Below, piece by piece: positions 25,707-33,605 of a stretch of 64,000 bases of DNA (its first letter is position 1; each line of letters begins with the position of its first letter). The notes below the pieces were generated by a model that was not told where the DNA came from, searched no databases, and worked only from the letters and a program-made list of their open reading frames with translations. A program made the translations under genes and the position numbers. This DNA comes from Ignavibacteriales bacterium (lineage in GTDB: Bacteria > Bacteroidota > Ignavibacteria > Ignavibacteriales > Melioribacteraceae). The stretch spans positions 1 to 64,000 of the forward strand of contig JACOUS010000023.1 of the NCBI GenBank assembly GCA_016177735.1. Direction: 5' to 3'.

Positions 25707-26885
25707 ATGAGTGAGAAAAAATTACTATCGTTTCATGCACGCGTTGTTAAAGATATTAATGAACAGCTTGTGCTAAAACTAATTCAAGAACACGAAATCA
25801 TTTCAAGTTCCGATTTAGTCAAAATTACAGGCATGCGTCCCTCCACGATATTCAACATTTTGAAAGAGCTGTCCGCGAAATCATTCGTTTCTTTTTACGG
25901 CAAAGGGGAATCAACTAAAAAGGGTGGAAAGAAACCGTACATTTGGACGCTCAATAAAGATGCGGCTTATGTTATCGGTTTGGATATCGAAGTTGGAGAA
26001 ATGACTACCATAATTCTTGATTTCAGCGGCGGAATAATTGCAAAAAAAAATATCAAGCTTGAAACCGGAAATACAGTTGATGAACTTGCCGCAAATATTA
26101 TTAATGTGGTTGAAGGTATAACTGCAGAGAACAACATCGATAAAGAAAAAATTCTTGGTCTCGGAGTTGCGTTTGCCGGAATTGTAGATTACCAAAAGGG
26201 TATTGTAATAATGTCGAGCGTTCTTCCCGAAATGAATTTTCCTCTGCTCGAAAAATTAAGCACACTGCCGTTTCCGGTGATGATTGAAAATAATGCAAAC
26301 GCTGCCGCAGTTGGTTTGAAATGGAACGGAAACGATAAAACCAAGAGAAATTATCTTACTATTCTTGTTGAGATCGATAAAAATGTAAGCGGTCTCGGAA
26401 TCGGAATTGTTATCAACGGTGAACTTTACCGCGGTGCATCGTTCAGTGCCGGTGAATTGTATCCTCATCTACCTACCTTAAAAGAAATTTTATCTACAAT
26501 CAGAAGCCGATTGATCGAAAGCGAAACTTTGAAAAACTATGCTTCATTTCTCGAATCAATTGATATCGAGCTTCTTCTTGCTGCGGCAAAACAAGGCGAT
26601 GAAATTGCCAAGCTTGTTTTTTCGATGATTGGAAATATAGTCGGGCAGACAATCGCACCGGCTGTTGCATTGTTAAACCCTGATACATTGATTATTACCG
26701 GTGTTATTTCCGAATTGGAAGAAGTAATAGTTGAATCGGTACGAAAGGAAATTGAAATGAGGGTGATTTCAATTACGAGTAATGCCTTAAATATAATTGT
26801 AGATAAATATCATCATTATTCTGTTGCTATGGGTGCCGCATCTTTAGTTCTCGAAGATTATTTCCGGCTTCCTACTGTTATGTAA
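25707..26885 (+). CDS. ROK family transcriptional regulator
   Basis: A 392-residue protein with an N-terminal winged helix-turn-helix (about 18-75, LVLKLIQEHEIISSSDLVKITG with the recognition segment MRPSTIFNILKELSAKSFV) and a ROK sugar-kinase-like domain (about 88-390), including YVIGLDIEVGEMT, LGLGVAFAGIVD and MIENNANAAAVG. The usual CxCGxxGCxE zinc motif of NagC/Mlc is absent: the region reads GASFSAGELYPHLPTLK. The kinase catalytic Asp of the NDANA motif is Asn, so it is a regulator rather than a kinase. The position between GH92 and the phosphorylase genes suggests control of this locus by a GlcNAc- or mannose-derived ligand. No clear Shine-Dalgarno precedes ATG 25707. Confidence 0.88.
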   Translation: MSEKKLLSFHARVVKDINEQLVLKLIQEHEIISSSDLVKITGMRPSTIFNILKELSAKSFVSFYGKGESTKKGGKKPYIWTLNKDAAYVIGLDIEVGEMTTIILDFSGGIIAKKNIKLETGNTVDELAANIINVVEGITAENNIDKEKILGLGVAFAGIVDYQKGIVIMSSVLPEMNFPLLEKLSTLPFPVMIENNANAAAVGLKWNGNDKTKRNYLTILVEIDKNVSGLGIGIVINGELYRGASFSAGELYPHLPTLKEILSTIRSRLIESETLKNYASFLESIDIELLLAAAKQGDEIAKLVFSMIGNIVGQTIAPAVALLNPDTLIITGVISELEEVIVESVRKEIEMRVISITSNALNIIVDKYHHYSVAMGAASLVLEDYFRLPTVM

Positions 26886-27239
26886 TTTAGAGGTGCAATC
26901 AGAAAGTCATTAAAAGCTATTGGAGCAGGCTAACCGGTTAACAATCTGTTTTTATTATGCCATCGTCAAAACAATCCTATAATCAATCTCTTAAAATTTG
27001 TAGAAAAGAATCGCACGAAAGAGTTATAGATTAATCGAAAATTTCAACAAGAAATAAACTATCCGCAAATTCATTCTACATATGCTGTTTAAGTGAAAAT
27101 TTCTAAAATTAACTTGCGTTTATGAATTAGAAACGCTTATTTTGCTGTTGAGTTAATTTCAGAATAAAATAAACAATTACTGAAATGAATTTGATAGAGT
27201 GCGATTTGTTGAAATACATTTTTTAGTGGAGTAAACTAA
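26886..27239. promoter_or_regulatory. leader of the phosphorylase operon with candidate operator
   Basis: A 354-bp AT-rich gap with no gene. TAACCGGTTA at 26931-26940 is a perfect 10-bp palindrome 45 bp after the ROK stop and resembles LacI/ROK-type half-site pairs. GGAG (27231-27234) is a good ribosome binding site for the GH94 start. The first bases after the ROK stop resemble those after the GH3 stop (36183-36206). Confidence 0.4.
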
Positions 27240-29669
27240 ATGAAATATGGTCACTTTTCAGATGACGGCAAAGAGTTTGTAATAACTAATGTAAAGACAC
27301 CTACACCGTGGATTAATTACATTTATAACGCGAATTATTTTGCAACAATCTCCAATAATGCCGGCGGAATAAGCTATTACAAAAATCCTCTTCACGGCAG
27401 AATTACAAGATACAGAATTAATGATGTGCCTCCCGACCGCCCCGGAAAATATATCTATATAAAAGATAACGACACCGGAGAAATTTGGAGTTTATCTTGG
27501 CAGCCGGTTGGAAAAAATCCGGAAGCGTATAAAGTTGCACACGGATTTGGTTACACACGTATCGATTCGAATATTGAAGGAATAGAATCTTCTGTTCTTT
27601 ATTTTGTTCCGCTTGATGATAACCGTGAAATTTGGAAAGCGACAATAAAAAATAATTCGGACAAGAAACGCCGTCTCTCAATTTTCGGTTATGTTGAGTT
27701 TGCACTCGGGCACGGATTAATTGATATTATAAATCAATGCGACGACCAGCATTTTAACCGCGTTTATTTTGACCAGAAGAGCAACTCACTATTTGCAACG
27801 AAGACGTATTGGGTTACGCAATCGAGCGGAACTCAGCAGCAAGAAAATAAAGAATGGGATCAGTGGGCATACTTTACTGTTAATCAACCGGCTGCTAAGT
27901 ACGAAACTTTGCGCGAACGGTTTATCGGTTTGTACAGAAATGAAAACAATCCCGAAGCTATTGAGACCGGAAATTTATCATGCAAGGATACTGATTTCGG
28001 GAATACAGTCGGTGCATTGCAGACGGATGTTGAACTTCAGCCCGGCGAATCAAAGGATGTAATATTTTCACTCGGCGTAATTCAGAAAACAGAATTCGAA
28101 CAGAAAAAAAATACAACTCCGCAATTATTTAATGATGTTAAAGTTGTCGATAAAGCACTTCAAGATGTAAAAACACGCTGGAATGATTTCTTTGATTCTG
28201 CACGAACAAAAACTCCCGATGACGAAGTAAATACTTTTATGAATTACTGGATACAGTACCAGTCAAAAGTAGCTTTTGACGTAGGCAGAGTCGCAAGTTT
28301 TTATTATTGGGGAATCAGCAGAGGTTTTGGTTTCCGCGATACATCTCAGGATGTAATTGCAGTAACAATTTCACAGCCGGAAAAAGCTTACGAGCGCATT
28401 TTATTTTTAGCACGCCAAATGTTTACCGACGGCAGAGCTTACCATCATTTTTATAACGACGGCAACGGCGAATTAACAAAACATTGCGACGACCCGCTCT
28501 GGTTTATTCTTGCCGTTACGGAATACATAAAAGAAACCGGGGATATTTCAATTCTTGTTCAAGAAGTACCGTTCGTTGATAGGAAAGAAGGAACCGTACT
28601 CGAACACTTGTTTGCAGTTGTAAAGTTTGTTAAAAATAATCTCGCGAAACATAATCTACCGGTATTCGGAAGAGGCGATTGGAACGATACTCTCGATTAT
28701 ATCGGCGGCGAAGACGGCGGCGAAAGTGTTTGGGGTGCAATGTTTTATGTTGCAATGCTCAATAGATTTATCGAACTGCTCAATCATGTAAATATTGACA
28801 GCACAGAAGTTGAAGAATTGAGAAACACAATCAGCGAAAGTATTGATCAATATTGCTGGGACGGCGAATGGTACATCAGAGCATTTGGTGCAAAAGATAA
28901 AAGAATAGGTTCGAAAGAAAATAAGTATGGAAAAATTTTCATCAACACGCAGAGCTGGCCAGTTATTGCCGAACTGCCGGATCAACAAAGATTGATATCA
29001 TCCCTCGACAGTGCAAAGAAATATCTCGATTCCGAAATCGGTCCGAAAATTTGTGCACCGGCTTTCCGCGAGATTGATTTGAACATCGGTCTGATTACAA
29101 GATGCGTTGCCGGTAAAAAGGAAAATGCCGCTGTGTTCAATCATCCCACTACATGGTTAATTCAAGCCGAGTGTATGATGGGCAGAGGCAACAATGCATT
29201 TGAATATTTCAAAAAATTACTGCCTAACAGCATCGATTCCGATATTTATCATGCCGAACCGTACGTGTACTCACAATATATTACTAGCGATGAACATCCC
29301 ACCGCCGGCAAAGCGAGCCATTCATGGCAGACCGGCACCGCGGCTTGGATGTACAGAATTTCATTCGATTATATTTTAGGAGTGAGACCAACTTACACCG
29401 GCTTGCAGATCGATCCGGCAATTCCGTCCGAATGGAAATATTTTGTTGTGGAAAGAATTTTTAGAGGAACAAAATATATTATCGAAATTGAAAATCCCGA
29501 AGGCGTTGAAAAAGGCGTGGTAAGTATTTCGATTGATGGAAATAGGATTGATGGAAATATTCTTCCCAGGACAAATGCAAAAGAATGCAAAGTAAAAGCT
29601 GTTATGGGAAAAGAAAACACGGTTGATTCGGTGAGCAATAAAAAAAACTATGATCTAAAATTAAAATAG
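27240..29669 (+). CDS. GH94 glycoside phosphorylase, probable N,N'-diacetylchitobiose phosphorylase
   Basis: An 809-residue cytoplasmic enzyme without a signal peptide. The N-terminus MKYGHFSDDGKEFVITNVKT matches the chitobiose/cellobiose phosphorylase family, followed by the beta-sandwich (to about 275) and an (alpha/alpha)6 barrel with FYYWGISRGFGFRDTSQD (about 345-362) and GRGDWNDTLDYIG (about 479-491), which holds the general-acid Asp. A C-terminal beta domain carries YILGVRPTYTGLQIDP. GH94 members split chitobiose, cellobiose or related disaccharides with phosphate to an alpha-sugar-1-phosphate. Chitobiose is favoured here because GH18 and GH163 act on the GlcNAc-GlcNAc core. It is the first gene after the ROK regulator, and GH130 begins 9 bases after its stop. 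Confidence 0.88.
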   Translation: MKYGHFSDDGKEFVITNVKTPTPWINYIYNANYFATISNNAGGISYYKNPLHGRITRYRINDVPPDRPGKYIYIKDNDTGEIWSLSWQPVGKNPEAYKVAHGFGYTRIDSNIEGIESSVLYFVPLDDNREIWKATIKNNSDKKRRLSIFGYVEFALGHGLIDIINQCDDQHFNRVYFDQKSNSLFATKTYWVTQSSGTQQQENKEWDQWAYFTVNQPAAKYETLRERFIGLYRNENNPEAIETGNLSCKDTDFGNTVGALQTDVELQPGESKDVIFSLGVIQKTEFEQKKNTTPQLFNDVKVVDKALQDVKTRWNDFFDSARTKTPDDEVNTFMNYWIQYQSKVAFDVGRVASFYYWGISRGFGFRDTSQDVIAVTISQPEKAYERILFLARQMFTDGRAYHHFYNDGNGELTKHCDDPLWFILAVTEYIKETGDISILVQEVPFVDRKEGTVLEHLFAVVKFVKNNLAKHNLPVFGRGDWNDTLDYIGGEDGGESVWGAMFYVAMLNRFIELLNHVNIDSTEVEELRNTISESIDQYCWDGEWYIRAFGAKDKRIGSKENKYGKIFINTQSWPVIAELPDQQRLISSLDSAKKYLDSEIGPKICAPAFREIDLNIGLITRCVAGKKENAAVFNHPTTWLIQAECMMGRGNNAFEYFKKLLPNSIDSDIYHAEPYVYSQYITSDEHPTAGKASHSWQTGTAAWMYRISFDYILGVRPTYTGLQIDPAIPSEWKYFVVERIFRGTKYIIEIENPEGVEKGVVSISIDGNRIDGNILPRTNAKECKVKAVMGKENTVDSVSNKKNYDLKLK

Positions 29670-29678
29670 ACTAACAGC

Positions 29679-30641
29679 ATGTTGAAACGCAATTTCAAAA
29701 ACCCGGTTGTTACACGAACAGATATACCCGATATTCATCCGCACCTCGTTGATGTTTCGTCGGTTTTCAACCCGGGTGCAATAAAATTTAACGGCAAATA
29801 TATTCTTCTTCTTCGTGTTCAAAATAGAGGAAGAGAAACGTTTATTGTAAAAGCGGAAAGCAGCAACGGAATAGATTTCAAAATTGATAACAAGATTGTT
29901 GATTTTAAGGGAATCGAAAAAGTCGCAGAAAAAATCTATCATATATACGATGCAAGAATTACGCGGATAGGAGACGTTCACTACATAATGTTTGCGATGG
30001 ATATGGATTGCGGATGCCAGCTTGGACTTGCGAAGACAAATGACTTCGAAGAGTTTGAATTTCTCGGAATAGTTTCCGAAGGAGATATCCGCAACGGAGT
30101 TTTATTCCCTGAAAAAGTAAACGGAAAATATTTACGCTTCGACCGTCCGAACAAAGTTCAGCTTGAAGGAGGACCTTCTTCCGGCAGCGCTATTTGCCTG
30201 TCTGAATCTGATGATCTGCTAAAATGGAAAACCGTTAAACCAGTAATGGGCGGTCGTTTCCATTATTGGGATGAAAATATCGGTTCGGGACCGCCGCCGG
30301 TAAAAACACGCGAAGGATGGCTCCATATTTATCACGGCGTTGCTATGCATTTTGCGAGTGCAAATATTTATCAAGCCGGCGTTGCGTTATTTGATCTCGA
30401 TGATCCTTCGGTTCTACTGTTTCGAGGGAAGTATAATATTCTTGAGCCGCGCGAATTGTTTGAACTAACCGGACAAGTTCCGAATGTTGTTTTCCCGAGC
30501 GGAATGATTGTGGAAGATTACGATGCCGAAGGTTTTGCATCTTTAAACAGCAAAGTGCTTGTTTATTACGGCGCCGCTGATACTGTTGTTGGTTTGGCTG
30601 AATCAACAATAAAAGAATTAATTGAAGCAGCGAAACAATAA
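29679..30641 (+). CDS. GH130 mannoside phosphorylase, probable beta-1,4-mannosyl-GlcNAc phosphorylase
   Basis: A 320-residue cytoplasmic five-bladed propeller enzyme. Family features are VSSVFNPGAIKFNGKYILLLRVQNR (about 27-51), HIYDARIT with the catalytic Asp (about 90-97), GPSSGSAI and HYWDENIGSGPPPVKT, with YHGV further on. GH130 enzymes cleave beta-1,4-mannosides with phosphate, giving alpha-mannose-1-phosphate. The most likely substrate in this cluster is Man-beta-1,4-GlcNAc, the disaccharide left after core release and mannose trimming, as for the Bacteroides N-glycan enzyme. A mannobiose activity cannot be excluded. It lies 9 bases after the GH94 stop and is presumably co-translated. 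Confidence 0.9.
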   Translation: MLKRNFKNPVVTRTDIPDIHPHLVDVSSVFNPGAIKFNGKYILLLRVQNRGRETFIVKAESSNGIDFKIDNKIVDFKGIEKVAEKIYHIYDARITRIGDVHYIMFAMDMDCGCQLGLAKTNDFEEFEFLGIVSEGDIRNGVLFPEKVNGKYLRFDRPNKVQLEGGPSSGSAICLSESDDLLKWKTVKPVMGGRFHYWDENIGSGPPPVKTREGWLHIYHGVAMHFASANIYQAGVALFDLDDPSVLLFRGKYNILEPRELFELTGQVPNVVFPSGMIVEDYDAEGFASLNSKVLVYYGAADTVVGLAESTIKELIEAAKQ

Positions 30642-30652
30642 TCGTTAACATT

Positions 30653-30744
30653 GTCATTCAATGGTCATTTGCTTTGCCGTCATTCAATTGTTTCAAAAAC
30701 AACCGAATGACTATCGAATGACAACTGAATGACTATCAAATGAC
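30653..30744. promoter_or_regulatory. array of seven GTCATTC/GAATGAC heptamers
   Basis: Left half: GTCATTC at 30653, GTCATTT at 30664 and GTCATTC at 30679. Right half: GAATGAC at 30705, 30716 and 30727, and AAATGAC at 30738, each exactly 11 bp apart. The two halves face each other in inverted orientation, directly upstream of the CBM9-like gene. One-turn spacing suggests binding by a multimeric activator, but a simple sequence expansion is also possible. Confidence 0.55.
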
Positions 30745-30759
30745 AATTTAATAACCATT

Positions 30760-31860
30760 ATGCTAAAACAATTATTTTTTATCGCCCTCATTGGCGCTTC
30801 TTGCCTTGCTCAACCGGTTCAAATTCCTTCCATTGAATTTTCCCCCAAAAAATATATTTGTTATTCTGCCGGAGAAAAAATTATTGTCGATGGAAAGTTA
30901 AGTGAATCCGCATGGGATAAAGCCGAATGGACAGATGACTTTGTTGATATCGAAGGTGCTATTAGACCGGCACCGCGCTTCCGCACAAATGCTAAAATGC
31001 TTTGGGACGAAAAATATTTTTACATGGCCGCAAAGATTGAAGAGCCGGATATTTGGGGCACGCTCAAAAACCGCGATGACATAATTTTTTACGACAACGA
31101 TTTCGAAATCTTTATTGATCCCGACGGCGATTCACACCGCTACTCTGAATTCGAGATGAATGCACTAAATACTGTTTGGGATCTTCTACTTGTTCAACCG
31201 TACAGAGATATTAACAAAGCAAATGTTCACGCGTGGGATATAAAAGGATTGAAGAGCGGTGTAAAAATTTACGGCACAATTAATAAACCCGGCGATAAAG
31301 ATAAATACTGGATGGTTGAAGTAGCGTTTCCGTGGGATGCGTTTAAAGAAATTGCAGATGTTTCCACTCCGCCAAAAGATGAAGACCAATGGAGAATAAA
31401 TTTCTCGCGTGTTGAATGGAAGACTGAAATTAAAAACGGGAAATATCAAAAAATTACAAATCCGGAAACCAACAGACCGTATCCCGAAGATAATTGGGTT
31501 TGGTCTCCGCAAGGAATTGTAAACATGCACTATCCCGAAATGTGGGGATACGTTCAATTCTCAAATGAAATTGTAGGCGGTAAAAAAGTTTCGTTCGTAG
31601 AAAGACGCGAAGAAAAAGCCAAATGGTTTTTAAGACAAATTTATTATAAAGAAAGAATTTACTTTCAGAATAACGGAAGGTTTACAAGCGATCTGAAAAT
31701 TTTGGGAATCGATTCGCAAACCGTTGAAGGATACGTTACGCCGGCGGTAATTGAGTGCACGGCAAACATGTTTGAAGCATCAATTCAATCAGAAGACGGC
31801 TCCGAAAAAATTTATATTAGAAATGACGGATTCGTTTGGAGTTCGACAACAAAGAAATAG
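30760..31860 (+). CDS. secreted CBM9-like carbohydrate-binding protein
   Basis: A 366-residue protein with a signal peptide (1-17, ending SCLAQ) and a family 9-like carbohydrate-binding domain (about 38-275): KIIVDGKLSESAWDKAEWTDDF, AKMLWDEKYFYMAAKIEEPDIWG, DNDFEIFIDPDGDSHRYSEFEMNALNTVWD and VEVAFPWDAF are the usual blocks. The C-terminal 90 residues are hydrophilic and have no recognised domain. There is no catalytic module. It may hold glycan or glycoprotein at the envelope for the nearby enzymes. It lies 118 bp after GH130 and is preceded by the phased heptamer array, so it may have its own control. Confidence 0.82.
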   Translation: MLKQLFFIALIGASCLAQPVQIPSIEFSPKKYICYSAGEKIIVDGKLSESAWDKAEWTDDFVDIEGAIRPAPRFRTNAKMLWDEKYFYMAAKIEEPDIWGTLKNRDDIIFYDNDFEIFIDPDGDSHRYSEFEMNALNTVWDLLLVQPYRDINKANVHAWDIKGLKSGVKIYGTINKPGDKDKYWMVEVAFPWDAFKEIADVSTPPKDEDQWRINFSRVEWKTEIKNGKYQKITNPETNRPYPEDNWVWSPQGIVNMHYPEMWGYVQFSNEIVGGKKVSFVERREEKAKWFLRQIYYKERIYFQNNGRFTSDLKILGIDSQTVEGYVTPAVIECTANMFEASIQSEDGSEKIYIRNDGFVWSSTTKK

Positions 31861-32060
31861 ATTTTGTTGTTGAATAACTTTAAGACTTTTCTCCGTGAAT
31901 CTCTGTATAGTTTCAGTGGAACTCTGTGTAATTAATTTATTTATTTCTTTTTTAACAGAGGATGTTGAGAAATTACAGAGTTCTGTAGAAAATTCTGCAG
32001 CATTTAAAATAAATTCTTCTATTCCGTTTAAAAAATAACCCTAAACATCTTTCACTATTT
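31861..32060. repeat. gap with degenerate ACAGAG/CTCTGT repeats
   Basis: Words such as CTCCGTGAATCTCTGT, ACTCTGTGTAA, AACAGAGG and ACAGAGTTCTGTAG lie in inverted and direct order between CBM9 and GH125. They belong to the same loose family as 56774-56835 and 61734-61810. No gene or clear promoter is visible. Confidence 0.4.
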
Positions 32061-33383
32061 ATGAACAAACGCCCGAAACCGGAAGACAGAAAATTCACGA
32101 GCGAAGCTGTCGAAAACATTATCGAAAAAGTTAAGCACTCGATTTCCGATAAAGTGCTGGCGCAGCTTTTCGAAAATTGTTTCCCGAACACGCTCGATAC
32201 AACCGTTCATTTCAAAATTGAAAACGGCAAACCCGATACTTTTGTAATCACTGGCGATATAAACGCGATGTGGCTCAGAGATTCGACGGCGCAAGTCTGG
32301 CACTATTTGCAGTTGGCAAATGAAGATGAAAAATTGAAAGAGATGTTGAAAGGTGTAATCAACCGCCAAACAAAATGTATTCTGATTGATCCGTACGCCA
32401 ATGCTTTTAACGAAGGACCTACCGGCAGTGAATGGGCAAATGATTTCACCGAAATGAAACCGGAACTTCACGAAAGAAAATGGGAGATAGATTCGCTTTG
32501 TTATGCGGTTAGATTGGCATATGGTTTTTGGAAAACTACCGGCGATACTTCGTGCTTTGATGAAGATTGGAAAAGTGCAACTAATCTTATTTTAAAAACG
32601 TTTATAGAGCAACAGCGAAAAACCAGCCGAGGTACCTACAAATTTGGGAGAGCAACTTCATGGAGTACAGACACCGTTCCCGGCAACGGTTACGGTAATC
32701 CAATTAACCCGGTTGGATTAATCGTCTCGGTATTCCGTCCTTCAGATGATGCAGCTATTTATCCTTTTCTCGTTCCTTCTAATTTTTTTTCCGTTGTCTC
32801 TTTGCAACAACTTGCAGAGATTTATCAAAAAGTTTTTAACGATGCTGAATTTTCTTCGTCATGTTTATCGCTCGCTTCCGAAATTGAAAATGCACTAAAC
32901 GAATACGCTGTAGGCAATCATCTAAACTTTGGAAAAATTTATTCGTACGAAGTTGACGGTTTCGGTAATAAATTATTTATGGATGATGCAAACGTTCCGA
33001 GTTTGCTTTCGCTTCCGTATCTCGGATGCTGCGATGTTTCAAATGATGTTTATCGGAGAACGAGGGAATTTTTATTCAGCAAAAACAATCCTTATTTTTT
33101 TAGAGGAAAAGCCGCCGAGGGAATCGGCAGTCCACACACGCTTGTAGATAAAATCTGGCACATTAGTATTACGATGCGCGCATTAACAAGCAGAGACGAT
33201 GAAGAAATATTTGAGTGCTTGGAATATTTGAAAAGAACTCATGCCGGTACCGGATTCATGCACGAATCGTTTGATAAAGATAATGCAGATGATTTTACGC
33301 GCAAATGGTTTGCTTGGGCAAACTCGTTATTTGGCGAATTGATTTTAAAATTATACAACGAAAAACCTGAACTGCTTAAATGA
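32061..33383 (+). CDS. GH125 exo-alpha-1,6-mannosidase
   Basis: A 440-residue (alpha/alpha)6-barrel enzyme without a signal peptide. Family hallmarks are [21 protein letters not shown] (about 61-81), [28 protein letters not shown] (about 121-148) and [18 protein letters not shown]125 enzymes are inverting exo-alpha-1,6-mannosidases acting on N-glycan or yeast-mannan fragments. Its likely cytoplasmic place suggests it trims imported core oligomannosides before GH130 acts on Man-GlcNAc. The ATG follows a 200-bp gap without an obvious Shine-Dalgarno. The length is typical of the family and key acidic residues are present. Confidence 0.9.
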   Translation: MNKRPKPEDRKFTSEAVENIIEKVKHSISDKVLAQLFENCFPNTLDTTVHFKIENGKPDTFVITGDINAMWLRDSTAQVWHYLQLANEDEKLKEMLKGVINRQTKCILIDPYANAFNEGPTGSEWANDFTEMKPELHERKWEIDSLCYAVRLAYGFWKTTGDTSCFDEDWKSATNLILKTFIEQQRKTSRGTYKFGRATSWSTDTVPGNGYGNPINPVGLIVSVFRPSDDAAIYPFLVPSNFFSVVSLQQLAEIYQKVFNDAEFSSSCLSLASEIENALNEYAVGNHLNFGKIYSYEVDGFGNKLFMDDANVPSLLSLPYLGCCDVSNDVYRRTREFLFSKNNPYFFRGKAAEGIGSPHTLVDKIWHISITMRALTSRDDEEIFECLEYLKRTHAGTGFMHESFDKDNADDFTRKWFAWANSLFGELILKLYNEKPELLK

Positions 33384-33384
33384 A

Positions 33385-33552
33385 GATGCTATCTCAAAAG
33401 TAATTGTTCAAACTTGTCCGCCGAAGGAGGATAAAAATCTGTGTAAATCCCCCGCATAGCGGGGCAGGCTGTTTTTATCTGATTTTATCCGTGTGCCGTT
33501 CTTCCACATGGTGATGGCTATGCCATAAAAAATTATTTTTTGAGACAGCAGC
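33385..33552. mobile_element. MITE-like element with imperfect terminal inverted repeats
   Basis: GATGCTATCTCAAAAGTAATT (33385-33405) and the inverted relative AATTATTTTTTGAGACAGC plus AGC (33531-33552) bound a 168-bp segment with no gene. Inside are CCCCGC-ATA-GCGGGG (33450-33464) and ATGGC-TAT-GCCAT (33514-33526). It fills most of the GH125-GH3 gap. No flanking target duplication is obvious. Confidence 0.45.
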
Positions 33553-33605
33553 GAACTAATATCAAAACAACAGCATCTTATAAATAATTATTATTTGGAA
33601 CTGTT

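Noticed and set aside
30653-30744. Heptamer array considered as a CRISPR
   Set aside because: Repeats are 7 bp with 4-bp gaps and change orientation midway; no unique spacers or cas genes.
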